Shown here in pieces: positions 1-7,464 of a stretch of DNA of 58,625 nucleotides. The translations under genes and the position numbers were made by a program. Position 1 is the stretch's first letter, and every line of letters starts with the position of its first letter. The notes below the pieces were generated by a model that was given only the letters and a program-made list of their open reading frames with translations, had not been told where the DNA came from and searched no databases. This DNA is from an uncultured Lachnospira sp. (GTDB lineage: Bacteria > Bacillota > Clostridia > Lachnospirales > Lachnospiraceae): positions 1 through 58,625 of the forward strand of contig CAMHLZ010000019.1 in NCBI GenBank assembly GCA_946186125.1. The letters are read 5' to 3'.

Positions 1-56
1 GAAATCATATCCAAAATATAAGGTAGGGTTAATTTAAAACGACTATACTAGAATAT

Positions 57-71
57 GCTACGAACTAAAAT
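57..71 (+). repeat. 15-bp repeat GCTACGAACTAAAAT, copy 1
   Basis: GCTACGAACTAAAAT occurs here and exactly again at 51910-51924. Both copies lie 40-130 bp upstream of a gene for an envelope protein (a MATE exporter here, a lipoprotein there) and both are followed by GAGAA and then ATAGT. It could be a shared operator or the remains of a duplicated leader. Function is not known to me. Confidence 0.5.
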
Positions 72-133
72 GAGAAAAATGTAGAATAGTGTTACAAAAA
101 TGCTTCACCACAACAAATCAAAGGATTTTTTTG

Positions 134-162
134 TTGTTTTTATTCGTTGAAAATGTTATAAT
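134..162 (+). promoter_or_regulatory. Sigma-A-type promoter of the first MATE gene
   Basis: TTGTTT at 134-139, a 17-bp spacer and TATAAT at 157-162, preceded by TGT (154-156) as an extended -10. It lies 38 bp upstream of the MATE start codon. Called from consensus match only. Confidence 0.6.
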
Positions 163-200
163 GAGCGAGTTTGGAATAAGATGTAAAGGAGACAAGATGT

Positions 201-1571
201 ATGGAGCAAAAGAGTAATGAGCAGGAAAATAAAATGGGGGTTATGTCAGAAGGAAAATTACTTTTGAACATGTCATTGCCTATGATGATTTCTATGCTTG
301 TTCAGGCATTATATAACATTGTAGACAGTATTTTTGTGTCGCGTATTTCTGAAGATGCTTTAACAGCCGTATCATTAGCATTTTCACTTCAGACATTTAT
401 GATAGCAATTGCAGCCGGTACAGGTGTTGGGGTTAACGCACTTGTTTCAAGAGCTTTAGGTGAAAAGAATCAGAAGCGTGTTAATGTAGTAGCTACAAAT
501 GGTATATTTGTCTATATTTTAAGTTATATATTTGTGGCGGTAATGGGACTTTTGGTTGTCAGACCGTTTTATCAGTTTCAGATAAACCCGGGACAGGAAA
601 ATATCATGGAAATTGGTGTTGAGTATCTGACAATAGTAATGGTTGGTTCATTTGGAATATTTGCTCAGTTCATTTTTGAAAGATTATTACAGGCAACCGG
701 AAGGACATTTTTTACAATGATTTCCCAGATGGTAGGGGCAGTAATCAATCTGATTTTCGATCCTATTATGATTTTTGGATTGTTTGGATGTCCAAGACTG
801 GGAATAGCAGGTGCAGCTTTGGCAACAATATTGGGACAGATTGTAGCAGCGATAGTTGCAATCATTTGGAATATAAAAAAGAATCATGACATTCAATTTG
901 AAATTAAAGGATTCAGACCGGATGGGAAAATTATCGGTGATATATATAAAATTGCAGTGCCTTCAATCATTATGCAGTCGATAGGATCTATCATGACAAC
1001 AGGAATGAATCAGATTTTAATGGGAATTAATTCTACGGCAACAGCAGTTTTTGGTATTTATTTTAAGCTGCAAAGCTTTTTCTTTATGCCGGTATTTGGA
1101 TTAAATAATGGACTAATACCTATCATATCTTATAACTATGGTGCAAGAAAGAAAAAACGTATGCTTAATACGTTGAAATACGGTTATTTAATCGCATTTA
1201 TATTGACATTTATAGGATTTATAGGATTTATGCTTATTCCCGAAACGTTACTTGGATTGTTCTCAGCATCAAAGGAGATGTTGAAAATAGGAGTTCCGGC
1301 ATTAAGGAAGATTTCGTTCCATTATTTACTGGCGTGGTATTGTATTATAACATTGTCATTCTTTCAGGCACTCGGAAAGGCAATGTACAGCTTATATGTC
1401 TCTGTTGCAAGACAGCTTGTTGTATTGTTGCCGGTTGCATTTATATTATCAACCATAGGGGGGTTAAGCCTTATATGGTGGTGCTTCCCGATAGCAGAGT
1501 TGATGTCATGTGCAATTTCAACGGTATGTCTTGTTTTGGTGAATAAGAAAATTTTAAATAATATGAGTTAG
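201..1571 (+). CDS. MATE family multidrug/cation exporter
   Basis: This is a 456-residue polytopic membrane protein of the MATE (NorM/DinF-like) family. Such proteins export drugs or cationic metabolites using an H+ or Na+ gradient. About 12 hydrophobic segments in two homologous halves follow a short hydrophilic N-terminus. The family pattern LNMSLPMMISMLVQALYN-IVD opens the first half, and PxIIxxNYGA-type sequence (GLIPIISYNYGARK) begins the matching part of the second half. The ATG is chosen because AAGGAGA lies 7 bp upstream. Its own promoter at 134-162 and a separate promoter for the next gene suggest a single-gene unit. Substrate cannot be told. A second, divergent MATE gene lies at 49236-50609. 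Confidence 0.93.
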   Translation: MEQKSNEQENKMGVMSEGKLLLNMSLPMMISMLVQALYNIVDSIFVSRISEDALTAVSLAFSLQTFMIAIAAGTGVGVNALVSRALGEKNQKRVNVVATNGIFVYILSYIFVAVMGLLVVRPFYQFQINPGQENIMEIGVEYLTIVMVGSFGIFAQFIFERLLQATGRTFFTMISQMVGAVINLIFDPIMIFGLFGCPRLGIAGAALATILGQIVAAIVAIIWNIKKNHDIQFEIKGFRPDGKIIGDIYKIAVPSIIMQSIGSIMTTGMNQILMGINSTATAVFGIYFKLQSFFFMPVFGLNNGLIPIISYNYGARKKKRMLNTLKYGYLIAFILTFIGFIGFMLIPETLLGLFSASKEMLKIGVPALRKISFHYLLAWYCIITLSFFQALGKAMYSLYVSVARQLVVLLPVAFILSTIGGLSLIWWCFPIAELMSCAISTVCLVLVNKKILNNMS

Positions 1572-1591
1572 CAAAAGTTATAATATTATGA

Positions 1592-1619
1592 TTTACATAC
1601 ATAGGGAATATGATATAAT
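1592..1619 (+). promoter_or_regulatory. Promoter of the FliD-like gene
   Basis: TTTACA at 1592-1597, a 16-bp spacer and TATAAT at 1614-1619 with TGA immediately before the -10. It lies about 75 bp upstream of the next start codon. Confidence 0.55.
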
Positions 1620-1694
1620 ATAAATAACTATATGTGGGATTCTTTGACAGGGAGGTCAGAGAACGTTTTTCAATGGAATGAGGAGTGATGAAAT

Positions 1695-2486
1695 ATGAAT
1701 AACTCAATATCGACATTATTTTCAGGATTTAATAGGAATGATAGTTTAACAAGTGGTTTGTATGGAAGTTTGTCAGAGTTAAACAGTATAAGATCGGGAA
1801 GTTATAAAAAACTTTTGACAAAGTATTATGGAGAGGTTTCTCCGGATTCTAAGACATCTTCAAAAGTTGAGAGAAAGACAGATACTTTTGACTGGAGAAA
1901 GCTTAAAGAACAGACAAGTTCTACATCAAAAACTTCTAACGCAAAGCAGTCGACTGCTACATCTACGGCATCGACCACTGATTTGGCAGATGTGAAGAAG
2001 AGTGCAGAAACTTTGAAGAATTCAACGGCGACCCTTTTAAAGCGGGGTAAAGGTTCTGTTTTTTCAAAGAAGGATGATGGAACGTATGATGCCGGTAAGA
2101 TTTACGATTCAGTTAATCAGTTTGTCAAGGATTATAATGCGTTGGTTGACAGTACTTCAAAGACAGATTCAAAACTTATAGACAGAAATGCTAATTCAAT
2201 GATTAATTCGACAAAAGCTAATTCTAGGTTGTTATCAAAATTTGGCATAACAATTGGTGAAGATAATAAGTTGTCAATTGATGAGAAGAAGTTTAAGGCA
2301 TCTGACATGGCTGGTGTAAGTTCACTGTTTAGCGGAAGCGGTTCTTTTGGATATCAGGTTTCTACGAGTGCATCAGTTATTACTTACAATGCACAGAGTG
2401 AAGCTTCAAAGGCTAATACATATACAGGTTCAGGTTCATATTCAAAGAATTATAGCAACGGAGATATTTATAGCCGGTTGGTTTAA
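1695..2486 (+). CDS. Ser/Thr/Lys-rich protein resembling the FliD C-terminal region
   Basis: A 263-residue protein with no signal peptide or membrane segment. The N-terminal 100 residues are low complexity, rich in Ser, Thr and Lys. Residues about 135-215 carry a pattern seen in flagellar hook-associated protein 2 (FliD): a QFVKDYNALVD helix, then LLSKFGITIGEDNKLSIDEKKF, which resembles the FliD 'GI..dG.L.lD..kf' segment, though it is much shorter than a real cap protein. Similar short FliD-like proteins are common in Clostridia and their role is unclear. The start follows AGGAGTG 8 bp upstream. It is flanked by its own promoter and a strong terminator, so it is monocistronic. The FliD relation is inferred by eye and is not certain. 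Confidence 0.6.
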   Translation: MNNSISTLFSGFNRNDSLTSGLYGSLSELNSIRSGSYKKLLTKYYGEVSPDSKTSSKVERKTDTFDWRKLKEQTSSTSKTSNAKQSTATSTASTTDLADVKKSAETLKNSTATLLKRGKGSVFSKKDDGTYDAGKIYDSVNQFVKDYNALVDSTSKTDSKLIDRNANSMINSTKANSRLLSKFGITIGEDNKLSIDEKKFKASDMAGVSSLFSGSGSFGYQVSTSASVITYNAQSEASKANTYTGSGSYSKNYSNGDIYSRLV

Positions 2487-2498
2487 TAAAAAAGCTTT

Positions 2499-2534
2499 CC
2501 CTTACAGAATTTTCAGTTCTGTAAGGGATTTTTT
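2499..2534 (+). terminator. Rho-independent terminator
   Basis: A perfect 11-bp stem CCCTTACAGAA (2499-2509) / TTCTGTAAGGG (2517-2527) with a 7-nt loop, followed by ATTTTTTT. It ends the FliD-like transcript 12 bp after the stop codon. Confidence 0.9.
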
Positions 2535-2547
2535 TGTTGAAATATAT

Positions 2548-2575
2548 TTGCATTTATCTGAAAAAATGTTATTAT
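2548..2575 (+). promoter_or_regulatory. Putative promoter of the VanZ-RDD gene
   Basis: TTGCAT at 2548-2553, a 16-bp spacer and TATTAT at 2570-2575 with TG at 2567-2568. It lies between the preceding terminator and the VanZ-RDD start. Confidence 0.45.
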
Positions 2576-2605
2576 AGTAATCTAAAATAACAATGGAGGC
2601 TAGTT

Positions 2606-3784
2606 ATGTTAAAAAATTATTATTTTCCAGTCATCACGGCAGTCTCATTATTTCCACTTATAGCAGGTCTTGCTTCAATACCGTTTCTGGTATGGAATTA
2701 CCGCAAGTATAAGGGAATATCGATTATGAGGGCGACCGTCATTTTTTCATTTATTTTTTATATGATGTGCGCATTTTTTCTGACACTTCTTCCTTTACCA
2801 ACTATAGAAGAAGTACTGAAAAGACAACCGGTTCCGTTTAATAATCAATTGTTTAACAATATTTTATATGCCATGAATAATTCAGGTTTTGTTAGCTCGG
2901 ATACGAGTACGTGGTTTTGTTTAACGAACTGGATAACACTTTTTACGTCAGCAATGTTTTTCCAGATTGTTGCTAATATTGTGATGCAGGTGCCTTTGGG
3001 ATTTTATTTGAGGTATTATTTCAGGGTAACATGGAAGAAAGCAATTGGTATAGGATTTTTAGTAAGTTTGTTTTATGAAATGACACAGTTATCAGGAGTA
3101 TGGGGGATTTATCCATATGCTTTCAGATGTCCTGACATTGATGACTTGATGAATAATACATTAGGGTGTATGATAGGATTCTGGGTAGCACCGCTATTTA
3201 TGAATTATCTGCCTACTGTTGAGGATATGGATGAAGTTGCCGCTAAAAGAGGCAGTAAAATGGAGATTGTGCGAGCATTTTGTGCATTTTCGGTTGATTG
3301 GATTATATGCAATATAATAAATATATCTGTTAATTATGTGGTGTCACATTGTTTTAAAGATTTAACAGGTAATGAAGTATTTGCGGAAAATATAATAAAA
3401 TTAATACTTTTGACAGTATATTTTGTAGTTTTGCCAAAGATATGGAAAAAACAGACTATCGGAAATGCACTTGTTAATATTAAAATTGTAAGCGACAAGG
3501 AAGAAAATTCTGACGTTTCTGTCAGAGATTTGTTGTATAGAAATATTATTATGTATTTCTTTGAGCCTATGATGGTCATTATTTCATTTGTATTAATTAC
3601 AGCTACAGCGACCGCATATTCAGAGCAAGGCAGCACAAGTTTTCAGCGGTATATTTTGACCTGTGCCTGTATTATTTATTTTCCGGCAGTATTTGCGGTA
3701 TTGATGAACAGTATTGCAAAAAAGCATGGATTACCACATAATACATGGACTAAAACACATATTGAATTAGACGATAATATGTAG
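2606..3784 (+). CDS. VanZ-like / RDD-domain fusion membrane protein
   Basis: A 392-residue integral membrane protein. The N-terminal half (about residues 10-210) reads as a VanZ-like domain: several membrane segments, then LGFYLRYYFR and SLFYEMTQLSGVWGIYPYAFR-type sequence with CPDIDDLMNNTLG, matching the VanZ 'E..Q.....R..D..D...N..G' core. The C-terminal half (about 215-375) is an RDD domain, with a long membrane helix, GNALVNIKIV and a final two-helix segment. VanZ proteins affect teicoplanin susceptibility; RDD proteins are small transporters or envelope proteins, some of them Na+/H+ antiporters. VanZ-RDD fusions are known in Firmicutes. Start chosen from TGGAGG 9 bp upstream. Exact function not known. 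Confidence 0.85.
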   Translation: MLKNYYFPVITAVSLFPLIAGLASIPFLVWNYRKYKGISIMRATVIFSFIFYMMCAFFLTLLPLPTIEEVLKRQPVPFNNQLFNNILYAMNNSGFVSSDTSTWFCLTNWITLFTSAMFFQIVANIVMQVPLGFYLRYYFRVTWKKAIGIGFLVSLFYEMTQLSGVWGIYPYAFRCPDIDDLMNNTLGCMIGFWVAPLFMNYLPTVEDMDEVAAKRGSKMEIVRAFCAFSVDWIICNIINISVNYVVSHCFKDLTGNEVFAENIIKLILLTVYFVVLPKIWKKQTIGNALVNIKIVSDKEENSDVSVRDLLYRNIIMYFFEPMMVIISFVLITATATAYSEQGSTSFQRYILTCACIIYFPAVFAVLMNSIAKKHGLPHNTWTKTHIELDDNM

Positions 3785-3791
3785 TAATGTG

Positions 3792-3837
3792 AATGTACCC
3801 TCGGAATCTTTTTGTATCGGATTTTCGTGAGTACATT
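3792..3837. repeat. Inverted repeat downstream of the VanZ-RDD gene
   Basis: AATGTAC (3792-3798) pairs with GTACATT (3831-3837), with further pairing of CTC..GGAATC to GGATTTTCG..GAG inside. This gives a long imperfect hairpin. There is no T-run, so it is at best a weak terminator or an mRNA 3' end stabiliser. Confidence 0.45.
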
Positions 3838-3844
3838 GTGATAA

Positions 3845-3996
3845 GAATGGAGGTTAGTGTGAAAAATCATATTGATATATGATTTTTCACACGCCAATTT
3901 GTGTCGCAGACGCCACAAATTGCAATTATCGCAGAGCTGAATCAGACATTCAGCTCGCGATTCCTCCGATGCGATGCGTCTGCGGAATGGAGGTTA
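3845..3996. repeat. Palindromic repeat element (long copy) flanked by 12-bp direct repeats
   Basis: GAATGGAGGTTA occurs at 3845-3856 and again exactly at 3985-3996. Between them lies a perfect 16-bp inverted repeat, GTGTGAAAAATCATAT (3857-3872) and its complement (3877-3892), with a TGAT loop. Two further hairpins follow: CAATTTGTG/CACAAATTG and AGCTGAAT/ATTCAGCT. The right-hand direct repeat is the ribosome binding site of the following Rrf2 gene. A shorter copy precedes the nifX-like gene at 19885. It looks like a small non-coding mobile repeat that duplicates or supplies an RBS. Confidence 0.75.
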
Positions 3997-3998
3997 TT

Positions 3999-4421
3999 AT
4001 GAAAATTTCAACAAAAGGAAGATATGCTTTAAGATTGATGCTTGAACTGGCATCTGATAATTCGGGTAAACCGGTTAGTATAAAAGATATATCAAAAAAG
4101 CAGGGTATTTCTGAGAAATATCTGGAGCAGATTATATCTTTATTAAACAAAGCCGGAATGGTTAAAAGTATAAGGGGAGCCCAAGGGGGATATATTCTTA
4201 CAAAAAATCCTGATGAGTATACAGTTGGGATGATTTTCAGGGTTACAGAAGGAGATCTTGCACCGGTAAAATGTGTAAGTGATGGAGAAAACTGTGATAG
4301 AAAAGAAACTTGTATTCCTGCTATTTTGTACGAAAAAATTAATGATGCTGTCAATGAAGTTGTTGATACAACTACTTTGGAGGATTTAATAAATTGGAAG
4401 ATGGAGAAAAAGCGTGGATAG
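3999..4421 (+). CDS. Rrf2-family transcriptional regulator, IscR-like
   Basis: A 140-residue winged-helix regulator. It opens with MKISTKGRYALRLMLELA, the standard Rrf2 start, followed by the recognition region VSIKDISKKQGISEKYLEQI and the wing SIRGAQGGYIL. Three cysteines, C92-x6-C99-x5-C105, resemble the [2Fe-2S]-binding cysteines of IscR, so it probably senses Fe-S status; CymR-type cysteine regulators usually lack this trio. The ATG at 3999 is chosen over an in-frame upstream ATG in the palindromic repeat because GGAGG lies 7 bp before it. It stands upstream of cysteine desulfurase and NifU genes, as in isc clusters, and probably controls them. It may also affect the sulfur genes downstream, which is inference. 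Confidence 0.92.
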   Translation: MKISTKGRYALRLMLELASDNSGKPVSIKDISKKQGISEKYLEQIISLLNKAGMVKSIRGAQGGYILTKNPDEYTVGMIFRVTEGDLAPVKCVSDGENCDRKETCIPAILYEKINDAVNEVVDTTTLEDLINWKMEKKRG

Positions 4422-4584
4422 TATGTTCGAAAAATAAGTTTCTGAAACAGTTCGCACCGAGAAAATTTTCAGTTTCGGATTAGATATAACAGTTCTGTCT
4501 AGAGAGCAAATAATGCCAACTTTTGGCATATAATTGAAAATTATGCAAATATGTCTTTTTCAAATTCATATTATTCTTTCCTAC

Positions 4585-4611
4585 AGGCAATCAAAATTTG
4601 CTAGTTTTTTT
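4585..4611 (+). terminator. Possible weak terminator in the rrf2-nifS intergenic region
   Basis: AGGCAA (4585-4590) can pair with TTGCT (4598-4602) with one bulged G, followed by AGTTTTTTT. The 305-bp gap 4422-4726 otherwise holds a near-palindrome GCATATAATTGAAAATTATGC and the nifS promoter, with no gene. Confidence 0.4.
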
Positions 4612-4622
4612 CGAAAAAAGTA

Positions 4623-4650
4623 TTGACAAATAAAAAATTGATGTTAGAAT
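4623..4650 (+). promoter_or_regulatory. Strong promoter of the cysteine desulfurase operon
   Basis: A perfect TTGACA (4623-4628), a 16-bp spacer and TAGAAT (4645-4650) with TG at 4642-4643. It lies 77 bp upstream of the desulfurase start. The AT-rich stretch just downstream (TATCAATTAAGTAGGAAAT) is a reasonable place for an Rrf2 operator, but I cannot show a site. Confidence 0.75.
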
Positions 4651-4726
4651 CTTATATCATATCAATTAAGTAGGAAATAAAATATGATTGTATTTGACAA
4701 GGTTTTTATACAGGAAGGAGATTTAT

Positions 4727-5908
4727 ATGAGCAAATTAATTTATTTAGATAATGCAGCAACAACCCAGGTTTATCCGGAGGTCGTTGATGCTATGAAACC
4801 ATTTTTTACAGAGTATTACGGAAATCCGTCGGCAGTGTACTCATTTGCTTCAGAAGCAAATAAAGCAGTAACCGGCTCAAGAGAGATAATAGCTAAAGCT
4901 CTTGGTGCCAAAACAGAAGAAATATATTTCACGGGTGGCGGAAGTGAATCAGATAATTGGGCACTTAAAGCAACAGCTGATGCATATGGAGATAAGGGAA
5001 AACATATCATTACGACAAAGATTGAGCATCATGCAATACTTCATACGGCCGAGTATCTTGAAAAAAAAGGTTTTGAAGTTACGTACCTTGATGTTGATGA
5101 GGATGGAGTTGTCAGGTTGGATGAACTCAAAGCAGCTATCAGACCTGATACAATACTTATATCAGTGATGACAGCAAACAACGAAATTGGAACTATTCAG
5201 CCAATTGCTGAAATAGGAAAAATTGCAAAAGAAAACGGAGTATTATTTCACACGGATGCAGTTCAGGCGTTTGGACATATTCCGATAAATGTAGATGAAA
5301 TGAATATTGACATGCTCAGTGCAAGCGGACATAAAGTTAACGGACCAAAGGGAATAGGAATAATGTATATCAGAAAGGGTATTAAGATTAATTCTTTTAT
5401 CCACGGAGGTTCTCAGGAACGTTCAAGAAGAGCCGGCACACATAATGTTCCGGGTATTGTTGGATATGGAAAAGCAATAGAACTTGCAACCACGAATATG
5501 GAAGACAGAATAAAATATGAGACTGAACTTAGAGATTATCTTATAGAACGAGTATTAAAAGAGATTCCGCATGTAAGGTTAAATGGACACAGAACGGACA
5601 GGCTGCCTAACAATGCTAATTTCTGTTTCAGATTCATAGAAGGAGAATCATTATTGATTTTGCTTGACCAGAAAGGAATTTGTGGTTCAAGTGGCTCAGC
5701 ATGTACTTCAGGTGCACTCGATCCGTCACATGTATTGCTTGCAATAGGACTTCCGCATGAGATAGCACATGGATCACTGAGACTTACACTTTCAGAAAAG
5801 ACTACAAAAGAAGAGATAGATTATACGGTTGACGAACTGAAGAAAAATATTGAGAGACTTAGAAAAATGTCACCGTTATATGAAGATTTTATAAAACAGG
5901 CAGTATGA
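4727..5908 (+). CDS. nifS: Cysteine desulfurase (NifS/IscS family)
   Basis: A 393-residue PLP enzyme that removes sulfur from L-cysteine as an enzyme-bound persulfide and passes it to a scaffold for Fe-S cluster building. Visible features are YLDNAATTQ at the N-terminus, the His pair H101-H102, HTDAVQ with D177, the PLP lysine K203 in SGHKVNGPKG, and the persulfide cysteine C326 in SSGSACTSG. The long flexible loop around the cysteine places it in group I (NifS/IscS). The ATG at 4727 has AAGGAG 6 bp upstream; an in-frame upstream TTG at 4688 lacks an RBS. The NifU-like scaffold follows after 14 bp, so they form one operon. It could supply the nitrogenase-like enzyme or general Fe-S proteins. 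Confidence 0.95.
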   Translation: MSKLIYLDNAATTQVYPEVVDAMKPFFTEYYGNPSAVYSFASEANKAVTGSREIIAKALGAKTEEIYFTGGGSESDNWALKATADAYGDKGKHIITTKIEHHAILHTAEYLEKKGFEVTYLDVDEDGVVRLDELKAAIRPDTILISVMTANNEIGTIQPIAEIGKIAKENGVLFHTDAVQAFGHIPINVDEMNIDMLSASGHKVNGPKGIGIMYIRKGIKINSFIHGGSQERSRRAGTHNVPGIVGYGKAIELATTNMEDRIKYETELRDYLIERVLKEIPHVRLNGHRTDRLPNNANFCFRFIEGESLLILLDQKGICGSSGSACTSGALDPSHVLLAIGLPHEIAHGSLRLTLSEKTTKEEIDYTVDELKKNIERLRKMSPLYEDFIKQAV

Positions 5909-5922
5909 AATGGAGGAATTAG

Positions 5923-6366
5923 ATGTATAGCGAAAAGGTAATGGATCATTTTAATAATCCTAGAAATGTTGGAGAGATAGAGAATGCAAGTGGTGTCGGA
6001 ACTGTTGGAAATGCTAAATGTGGTGACATAATGAGAATGTATCTTGATATAGATGATAATGAGACTATCACGGAAGCCAAATTTAAGACTTTTGGATGTG
6101 GAGCAGCTGTTGCAACAAGCAGCATGGCAACAGAATTGGTTAAAGGAAAGACAGTAAAGGAAGCACTTGAAGTTACAAATAAAGCAGTTATGGAAGCACT
6201 CGATGGACTTCCACCGGTAAAGGTTCATTGTTCGTTACTTGCAGAAGAGGCGATACATGCAGCACTTTGGGATTATTCACAGAAGAACAATATTGAGATA
6301 GAAGGACTTGAGAAACCTGTTACAGATATTGGTGAGAAGGAAGAGGCTCCTGAAGAAGAATATTAG
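5923..6366 (+). CDS. nifU: NifU/IscU-type Fe-S cluster scaffold
   Basis: A 147-residue protein consisting of the IscU-like N-terminal domain of NifU, on which [2Fe-2S] and [4Fe-4S] clusters are assembled. The three conserved cluster cysteines are visible: C33 in NAKCGD (with D35), C59 in FGCGAA and C103 in VHCS. It lacks the central ferredoxin and the C-terminal Nfu domain of full-length nitrogen-fixation NifU. The acidic C-terminal tail EEAPEEEY is not part of the domain. It is 14 bp downstream of the desulfurase, its expected sulfur donor, and 17 bp upstream of a LysR gene, probably in the same transcript. Confidence 0.94.
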   Translation: MYSEKVMDHFNNPRNVGEIENASGVGTVGNAKCGDIMRMYLDIDDNETITEAKFKTFGCGAAVATSSMATELVKGKTVKEALEVTNKAVMEALDGLPPVKVHCSLLAEEAIHAALWDYSQKNNIEIEGLEKPVTDIGEKEEAPEEEY

Positions 6367-6383
6367 TTATATGGAGGAATATT

Positions 6384-7292
6384 ATGACTATACACCAGTT
6401 AAAATATGTTATTGTACTCTCAACGTCAACTTCCATGAGGGAAGCAGCCAGCAGATTATTTATTACCCAGCCGGCTTTGTCATTAGCCATAAATGATTTA
6501 GAAGAGGAACTTGGTGTTGTATTATTTGCAAGGACAAATAGAGGAATCAGTTTAACCAAGGATGGTGAGGAGTTTTTAAATTATGCTAAACAGGCTGTAA
6601 GACAGTTTGAACTTATAGAAGAAAGGTATGAAAAAAAGAAGGATGGAAGAGAAAACTTTGCTGTTTCTATGCAACATTATGTTTTCGCAATTCATGCCTT
6701 TGTGAATACAATCAAACAATATGATATAGATGAGTACAGATATTCTGTATATGAGACAAGGACAAGTGAAGTACTTGATAATGTGAAAAATCTAAAAAGT
6801 GATGTAGGCGTAATATCTTATTCATCAAGTAATGAGAAGATATTTAAAAAGCTATTCAGAGATTATCAGTTAAGTTTTACGCCACTTATGGTAAAAGAAG
6901 CTGTTGTTCATGTATGGAAAAATCATCCTTTGGCGGATAAAAAAGAAATATCATTAGAAGAGTTAAGGGAGTATCCGTTTGTAGCTTTTGATCAGAGTAG
7001 TGACAGGAATTTTTATCTTTCTGAAGAGGGATTGGGAGATTATGGTTTTAAAAAGACAATTAAATCAACAGACAGAGCAACATCAACAGAATTAATGTCG
7101 GTAATGAACGGATATTCTATTGGTACAGGTATTATGCTTGAAAGCCTTGCGTTAAAAGAAGGATTTGTATCAATAAAACTCAAAGAGAAGGAAATGATTA
7201 CAATAGGTTATATTGTTAAAGAAAATCATTATTTAGGTAAAATTGCTGAGAGTTATATTGAAGAGTTATTAAAATATAAGGAAAAGGGATAA
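6384..7292 (+). CDS. LysR-family transcriptional regulator
   Basis: A 302-residue LysR-type regulator. The N-terminal winged HTH spans about residues 1-65, with the typical SMREAASRLFITQPALSLAINDLEEELGVVLFAR. A linker helix and a two-lobed periplasmic-binding-like effector domain follow (about 90-295). It lies 17 bp after nifU and directly upstream of an organosulfur-type ABC importer, the usual place for a LysR activator of the next operon. Sulfur-starvation regulators such as CysB and CysL belong to this family, so an effector linked to cysteine metabolism is likely, but this is inference from context. A LysR-like palindrome at 7303-7318 is a candidate binding site. Confidence 0.92.
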   Translation: MTIHQLKYVIVLSTSTSMREAASRLFITQPALSLAINDLEEELGVVLFARTNRGISLTKDGEEFLNYAKQAVRQFELIEERYEKKKDGRENFAVSMQHYVFAIHAFVNTIKQYDIDEYRYSVYETRTSEVLDNVKNLKSDVGVISYSSSNEKIFKKLFRDYQLSFTPLMVKEAVVHVWKNHPLADKKEISLEELREYPFVAFDQSSDRNFYLSEEGLGDYGFKKTIKSTDRATSTELMSVMNGYSIGTGIMLESLALKEGFVSIKLKEKEMITIGYIVKENHYLGKIAESYIEELLKYKEKG

Positions 7293-7302
7293 TAAGAAAA
7301 GT

Positions 7303-7318
7303 TTATCGCGCATGATAA
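7303..7318. promoter_or_regulatory. Candidate LysR-type operator
   Basis: TTATC-GCGCAT-GATAA is an inverted repeat containing T-N11-A, the general LysR box. It is centred about 45 bp before a -10-like TATATT (7353-7358) and would fall near -60 to -50 of the importer operon, the normal activator position. Assigned by pattern and location only. Confidence 0.5.
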
Positions 7319-7352
7319 TAATTGTGAAATAGTCATAAAAAGAACAGTGTGG

Positions 7353-7360
7353 TATATTAT
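7353..7360 (+). promoter_or_regulatory. Possible -10 of the importer operon, no clear -35
   Basis: GTGTGGTATATTATC holds TATATT at 7353-7358 and overlapping TATTAT at 7355-7360. No good -35 is present (TAGTCA at 7330-7335 is the nearest), as is common for activator-dependent LysR promoters. Confidence 0.4.
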
Positions 7361-7389
7361 CAATATGATGATAAATATTTACTGACTGG

Positions 7390-7431
7390 AAAACCAGAGG
7401 TATCTGACAAGACCTCTGGTTTTGTTTTTTT
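7390..7431 (+). terminator. Terminator hairpin between lysR and the importer operon (possible leader attenuator)
   Basis: A perfect 12-bp stem AAAACCAGAGGT (7390-7401) / ACCTCTGGTTTT (7412-7423) with a 10-nt loop, followed by GTTTTTTT. It ends the lysR transcript. However, no promoter fits in the 22 bp between it and the next ribosome binding site, so it is probably also in the importer's 5' leader. A small competing hairpin CTGG-AAAA-CCAG (7386-7397) would break its left arm. Confidence 0.85.
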
Positions 7432-7464
7432 ATCAAATAAAAATAAAGGAAAATGGTGATAACT

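Noticed and set aside
3879-3998. N-terminal extension of the Rrf2 regulator from an upstream in-frame ATG
   Set aside because: The 40 extra codons lie inside the palindromic repeat; ATG 3999 has GGAGG and the normal Rrf2 start.
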